DNA of 64,000 bases from Blastococcus sp. DSM 46786. GTDB taxonomy: Bacteria; Actinomycetota; Actinomycetes; Mycobacteriales; Geodermatophilaceae. Below, one piece after another: positions 60,860-64,000 of the stretch. Made by a program: the position numbers and the translations under genes. The DNA is taken from positions 124,001 through 188,000 of the forward strand of contig NZ_FOAO01000008.1 of the NCBI RefSeq assembly GCF_900109665.1, in the 5' to 3' direction. Every line of letters begins with the position of its first letter. Position 1 is the first letter of the stretch. The notes beneath the pieces are model-generated. The model was given only the letters and a program-made list of their open reading frames with translations, made no database searches and was not told the DNA's origin.

Positions 60860-61364
60860 ATGAGTCCGGGCGTGGACGGCGGCTGGCTGCACGCCGCCGG
60901 GGACGTGTACGGCCGGGCGCTGCTGATTCACCAGGACAAGTACCAGGCCCGGCTCGTCGGCGACAACATCGCCGGACGCGCCCGGCAGGCCTGGGCCGAC
61001 CACGTGGCCGTGCCCCGCGTGACCTCCACCGATCCCCAGGTGGCCGCCGTCGGCACGACCGAGGGGCAGCCGCGAGGCGGGAATCGACGTGCGGACCGCC
61101 CGCTACGACATCGGCGCCACAGCCGCGGGCGCCCTGGCCGGCAAGGGCGTCCACGGCAGCGCGCAGCTGGTCAGCGATGCCGACCGCCGGCTGCTGGTCG
61201 GCGCGACCTTCGTCGGCCCCGGCGTCGGGGGACTGCTGCACGCAGCGACCATCGCGATCGTCGGCCAGGTGCCGATCGACACCCTGTGGCACGCCGCGCC
61301 CGCCTTCCCCACGCTCAGCGAGGTCTTGCTGCGCCTGCTGGAGAGCGAACGCGGCGTCTCCTGA
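60860..61364 (+). pseudogene. Broken NAD(P)/FAD-dependent disulfide oxidoreductase, 3' part
   Basis: The first piece reads SPGVDGGWLHAAGDVYGRAL, then IHQDKYQARLVGDNIAGRAR. After a frameshift near 61070 the second piece reads GIDVRTARYDIGATAAGALA, then VGATFVGPGVGGLLHAATIA. Together these match the FAD-binding end and dimerisation domain of pyridine nucleotide-disulfide oxidoreductases (mercuric reductase/Lpd group). The N-terminal two thirds, with both Rossmann folds and the redox cysteines, are missing, so it is a double-damaged remnant. Confidence 0.75.
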
Positions 61365-61437
61365 ACTGCCGGAGCGGCCCGGCACTGGGCGTCGACTCGG
61401 TCGGCGCTGACGGAACCGATGCGCAAGGGTGTTGCAC

Positions 61438-62070
61438 GTGGCCTTCGAGTTGACCGACGCCGTGCTGCCACTACCGGACGGGGTCCGCGCTGAGCTGCGC
61501 CGCGAATGGGCGCGACTGGCGGCGCCTGGCACATGGCTGTCAGGACCGGAACGCGTGGCCGTCGCCCGGGAGGCGCGGGCCGCACGCACGTTCAGCGATG
61601 CGGACGCGGGACTTCCCGCCCTGCTGACCGAGGTCGCGCAGTCCGTGTCGGCCGCCGCAGACCTCGTCACCCGGGAATGGGTCTCCGACCTGCGTGACCA
61701 GGGCATGGCGATCGAGGAGTACGTCGAGGTCGTGGGCGTCGTCAGCCGGCTGGCGGCAGTGGACGCCTATGTCCGCGGGGTCGGATCCCACGAGGAGGCC
61801 CTCCCCGACCCTGAGCCGGGAGAGCCCACAGGGGAGCGCAACGGTCAGGTCCGGTGGCGGAACGCCTTCGTGCCCACCTATCCCGAGGACGGCGCCCGGT
61901 ACGCCCTGTCCGCGGTACCCGCCGAGGAGGAGGCTCGGGACCAGCTCCACGCCCAGCTCTACCTGAGCACCGAGCAGATGGCGGATCTGGCGTACCAGGA
62001 CGTGCTGTCCCGTGCGCAGATGGAGCTGCTGGCCGCGCGCGTCTCGCTGCTCAACGACTGCTTCTACTAG
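61438..62070 (+). CDS. AhpD/carboxymuconolactone decarboxylase-like protein, part before an in-frame TAG
   Basis: 210 codons from the GTG at 61438 (AAGGG nine bases upstream) to a TAG at 62068. The protein starts with helical segments and reaches the AhpD-type active-site region AARVSLLNDCFY, where the second cysteine position of the expected CxxC motif is the TAG codon. The same frame continues without further stops to 62403 with the expected IAHG and a C-terminal helix. Either a nonsense mutation has inactivated the gene or the codon is read through. Confidence 0.65.
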   Translation: MAFELTDAVLPLPDGVRAELRREWARLAAPGTWLSGPERVAVAREARAARTFSDADAGLPALLTEVAQSVSAAADLVTREWVSDLRDQGMAIEEYVEVVGVVSRLAAVDAYVRGVGSHEEALPDPEPGEPTGERNGQVRWRNAFVPTYPEDGARYALSAVPAEEEARDQLHAQLYLSTEQMADLAYQDVLSRAQMELLAARVSLLNDCFY

Positions 62071-62403
62071 CTGATTGCCCACGGCAACATGCTCCGTGCG
62101 AGTGTGCAGAAGACGACCGGGACGGCCGTGGATCTCCGCGCGGTCACCGACACCGGCATCGACCCCGGCCTTCCCTGGGGGGCAGAACTTCGCGATCTCG
62201 CGACCGCCATGGTGACCGGCCAGCGGCTCGACGAGAGCCGCGACGCACTGATCCGTGCCGCCGGCCCGCGGCAGGCCGCCGCCGCAGTCGGCGTGTGCGC
62301 GAACTTCGAGATGATGAACCACATCCTCGACGCGACCGGTTGCCCCGTACCGGCGAGCCTCGGTTTCGTAGCAGACCTGCTCGGGGTCACGCGCCGGCAC
62401 TGA
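62071..62403 (+). CDS. AhpD-like protein, part after the in-frame TAG
   Basis: In the same frame as the preceding entry: LIAHGNMLRASVQKTTGTAV, then WGAELRDLATAMVTGQRLDE and a final MMNHILDATGCPVP helix. It completes a protein of about 320 residues. It could be translated separately from ATG 62089, but no ribosome binding site is present and the product would lack the active site, so it is more likely part of a broken or recoded gene. Confidence 0.55.
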   Translation: MIAHGNMLRASVQKTTGTAVDLRAVTDTGIDPGLPWGAELRDLATAMVTGQRLDESRDALIRAAGPRQAAAAVGVCANFEMMNHILDATGCPVPASLGFVADLLGVTRRH

Positions 62404-62412
62404 ACGGCGGGA

Positions 62413-62510
62413 TCAGGCGAACCTCGGGTAGAGGGACATGCCCCGTCGACGATGGTGGTCCCCGTGACGTAGCCCGCCTCCGGGCTCGCAGCCCAGGTGA
62501 GGCACCGGCG
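62413..62510 (-). pseudogene. 3' remnant of a short-chain dehydrogenase gene
   Basis: On the minus strand TWAASPEAGYVTGTTIVDG is followed, one frame off, by MSLYPRFA and a stop, the typical end of a glucose-1-dehydrogenase-like SDR. The shift is explained by a missing base in a G-run (the C-run 62441-62444 on the plus strand). Nothing else of the gene remains. Confidence 0.65.
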
Positions 62511-62519
62511 GTGAGCACT

Positions 62520-62561
62520 CCCCGTGGCCGTTGACGCGAGGCCGCGCCAACGGCCACGGGG
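62520..62561 (-). terminator. Terminator of the propeller protein gene
   Basis: A perfect 14-bp stem (CCCCGTGGCCGTTG at 62520-62533 with its complement at 62548-62561), 32 bases beyond the stop of the minus-strand gene. Confidence 0.75.
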
Positions 62562-62593
62562 ACCGCGAGTGGCCGCCGTCCGAGCGCCCGAGC

Positions 62594-64000
62594 TCAGGCC
62601 TCCTGAGCGCTGCGGCGGCGGATGGCCATGGTGCCCGCGACGGCGGCACCGGCCAGAGCCGTGCCGCCGAGGAGGAACAGGCCCATCGACTCGACCCCGG
62701 CGGTGCTGCCGCCGCCGGCGTCGACGCCACCCACCGGCACCCGGGTCACCTTCCAGATGCCACCGGTGCCCGGCTGGTAGGCGTACGGCGGCTTCATCTC
62801 CATGTCGATGTTCACGATGCCGTAGTCGACGATGTACATCGCGCCATCCGGGCCGAACTGCACGTCGAACGGGCGGGCGATGGGGTCACCCTTCACGAAC
62901 GGGGTGATCTCGCCGGTCTCGGTGTCGACCGCGACGACCTGGCGCCCGATATTCCCCTCGCGCAGCGGATTGGTCGGCGGAGCCAGGTCGCCCCACTCGG
63001 CGACGAACATCTGTCCGGCGAACTCCCCGAAGCCCTCGGGTGCGATGTCGATCATCGACGGGGACGAGTTGAACTCGTGCCGTCCGAGAACCCACTCGGG
63101 GTCGGGCGGGGTAAGGCCGCTGGCCTCCACATCGATGACCGATCCGAGAATCTTCCCCAGTTCCTCGTCGGTGCCGAGGAACACCGGCACCTGGAACTGG
63201 TCCGGTGGCTCGAACTTGGGATCCGTCAGCGGTTCACGGCTGGCGGAGTACTCCGGTATCCCGTACCAGCGGCCGGGCTCAACCCGCAGCGACGCATCGA
63301 TCTCGCCCTGCACCGGGCGGGACCCGCGAATGTCGTAGCCGTTCTCGGCGGCGAACATCTCGCCGTCCTCGTTCCAGGTGAGGCCGAGCAGGTTGCGGAA
63401 GCCCCACGCGTGGGTCTCGATGGTCTCCTCGGCGTTGTCCGGATCGAAGGTCAGGATCGACCCGCCGCACTTCTCCACACCCTCGATCACCTGCCCGGGC
63501 TCGGTCGCGGTGCCGAACGGCACGTAGGCCCCGGTGAGCACCATGTCGTCCGGGTCCTCGGTCAGGAAGTTCGGGGTCTGGAAGTTGTGCCCGGTCAGCA
63601 CGATGTCCTCGCACGGCGTGGTGTGCACGCCCGGGCTGCGCATGACCCAGGGGGCGACAGAGGGACCCATCACCCCGGCGTTGCCGGCCGGCCCCACCGA
63701 CACGTACATCCGGCCGTCGGGCCCCACGTCGATGTCGTTGATCTGGTGCTCGGCCTGGCTGTCGAGGATCCCCTGGAACAACAGCTCCACCTCACCGTCG
63801 GGCGTGGCGCGTGACACCGCTCCGGTGAGGTCGTCGGCCCGGTGGGTGAAGTAGAACGCGCCGTCGTGCCACTTGAGGCCGACCAGCGCGGGCTCGATCG
63901 CCTCGTCGAGCTCGATGACCGGCGTCGCCTGCCCGTTCGCGACCTCGAGGATCCGGATGGGTGCGAGCTGCTCGGGGAAGAGCCCGCTGCCGGCCTCGCC
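62594..64000 (-). CDS. Secreted beta-propeller protein, glucose/sorbosone dehydrogenase-like, 3' part
   Basis: About 469 codons are visible and the gene runs off the right edge. Blade motifs of PQQ-dependent sugar dehydrogenase-like proteins are present (INDIDVGPDGRMYVSVG, DVQFGPDGAMYIVDYG, AWGFRNLLGLTWNEDGEMFA). The C-terminus has a membrane span (LFLLGGTALAGAAVAGTMAI) and a basic end RRRSAQEA, giving a surface anchor with no LPxTG motif. Enzymatic activity cannot be judged without the N-terminal part. A terminator hairpin follows. Confidence 0.8.
   Translation of the reverse strand, partial: GEAGSGLFPEQLAPIRILEVANGQATPVIELDEAIEPALVGLKWHDGAFYFTHRADDLTGAVSRATPDGEVELLFQGILDSQAEHQINDIDVGPDGRMYVSVGPAGNAGVMGPSVAPWVMRSPGVHTTPCEDIVLTGHNFQTPNFLTEDPDDMVLTGAYVPFGTATEPGQVIEGVEKCGGSILTFDPDNAEETIETHAWGFRNLLGLTWNEDGEMFAAENGYDIRGSRPVQGEIDASLRVEPGRWYGIPEYSASREPLTDPKFEPPDQFQVPVFLGTDEELGKILGSVIDVEASGLTPPDPEWVLGRHEFNSSPSMIDIAPEGFGEFAGQMFVAEWGDLAPPTNPLREGNIGRQVVAVDTETGEITPFVKGDPIARPFDVQFGPDGAMYIVDYGIVNIDMEMKPPYAYQPGTGGIWKVTRVPVGGVDAGGGSTAGVESMGLFLLGGTALAGAAVAGTMAIRRRSAQEA

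Overview
The window is GC-rich (about 75%) actinobacterial chromosome. Many genes start with GTG, GTGA/ATGA start-stop overlaps are common, and there are mycobacterial-type conserved genes of the DUF3000, DUF3039, DUF3099, DUF3159, DUF3710 and DUF4193 families. The gene content suggests a Geodermatophilaceae-like soil actinobacterium (Blastococcus, Modestobacter or Geodermatophilus); that placement is an inference from overall character, not a proven match.

Layout. (1) 1-6.0 kb: a truncated gene at the edge, a small membrane protein, a cold shock protein, a two-gene membrane/hypothetical unit, a NarL-type two-component pair and msrB. (2) 6.1-39.2 kb: a conserved backbone with the order known around Mycobacterium tuberculosis Rv2676c-Rv2703: hemQ-cgoX-hemE (coproporphyrin-dependent haem synthesis), a DUF3000 gene, an RNase D gene, dxs, a TRAM/TrmA-type RNA methyltransferase, an APC permease, two TrkA proteins, the DUF3159, OB-fold and DUF3710 genes, dut, the DUF4193 gene, cei, suhB, ppgK and sigA. 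A block with a xylFGH-like sugar transporter, a fadA-fadB beta-oxidation pair and a secreted ScyD-like propeller protein sits between the RNase D gene and dxs. (3) 39.2-50 kb: DUF7455, VanW and YihY proteins, DUF3039, pseudouridine catabolism (psuG-psuK), DUF3099, a HhH-GPD DNA repair protein, and an OmpR-type two-component system divergent from two small secreted acidic proteins. (4) 50-64 kb: an accessory, partly decayed region with a methyltransferase/TetR divergon, a MazEF-like toxin-antitoxin pair, an MFS exporter, a Crp-like regulator, a TVP38 protein, a four-gene overlapping operon resembling a dehalogenation pathway, VOC and DUF427 proteins, several broken genes, and the end of a secreted beta-propeller protein.

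The most unusual signal lies between the genes. At least three families of interspersed palindromic elements can be recognised from compensatory base changes in their arms. RPT1 has four copies, at 26.1, 32.4, 33.5 and 36.7 kb. RPT2 has four to five units, at 6.0, 39.3 and 43.5 kb. RPT3 has two copies flanking the scyD-like gene, and its left arm can pair with either of two identical right arms. Other notable points are an in-frame TAG at the second active-site position of an AhpD-like protein, a predicted 11-bp-phased OmpR-type operator, two clean palindromic operators (TetR divergon and fadA promoter), and a recurrent leaderless arrangement (TANNNT, 6-7 bases, GTG) in front of about ten genes.
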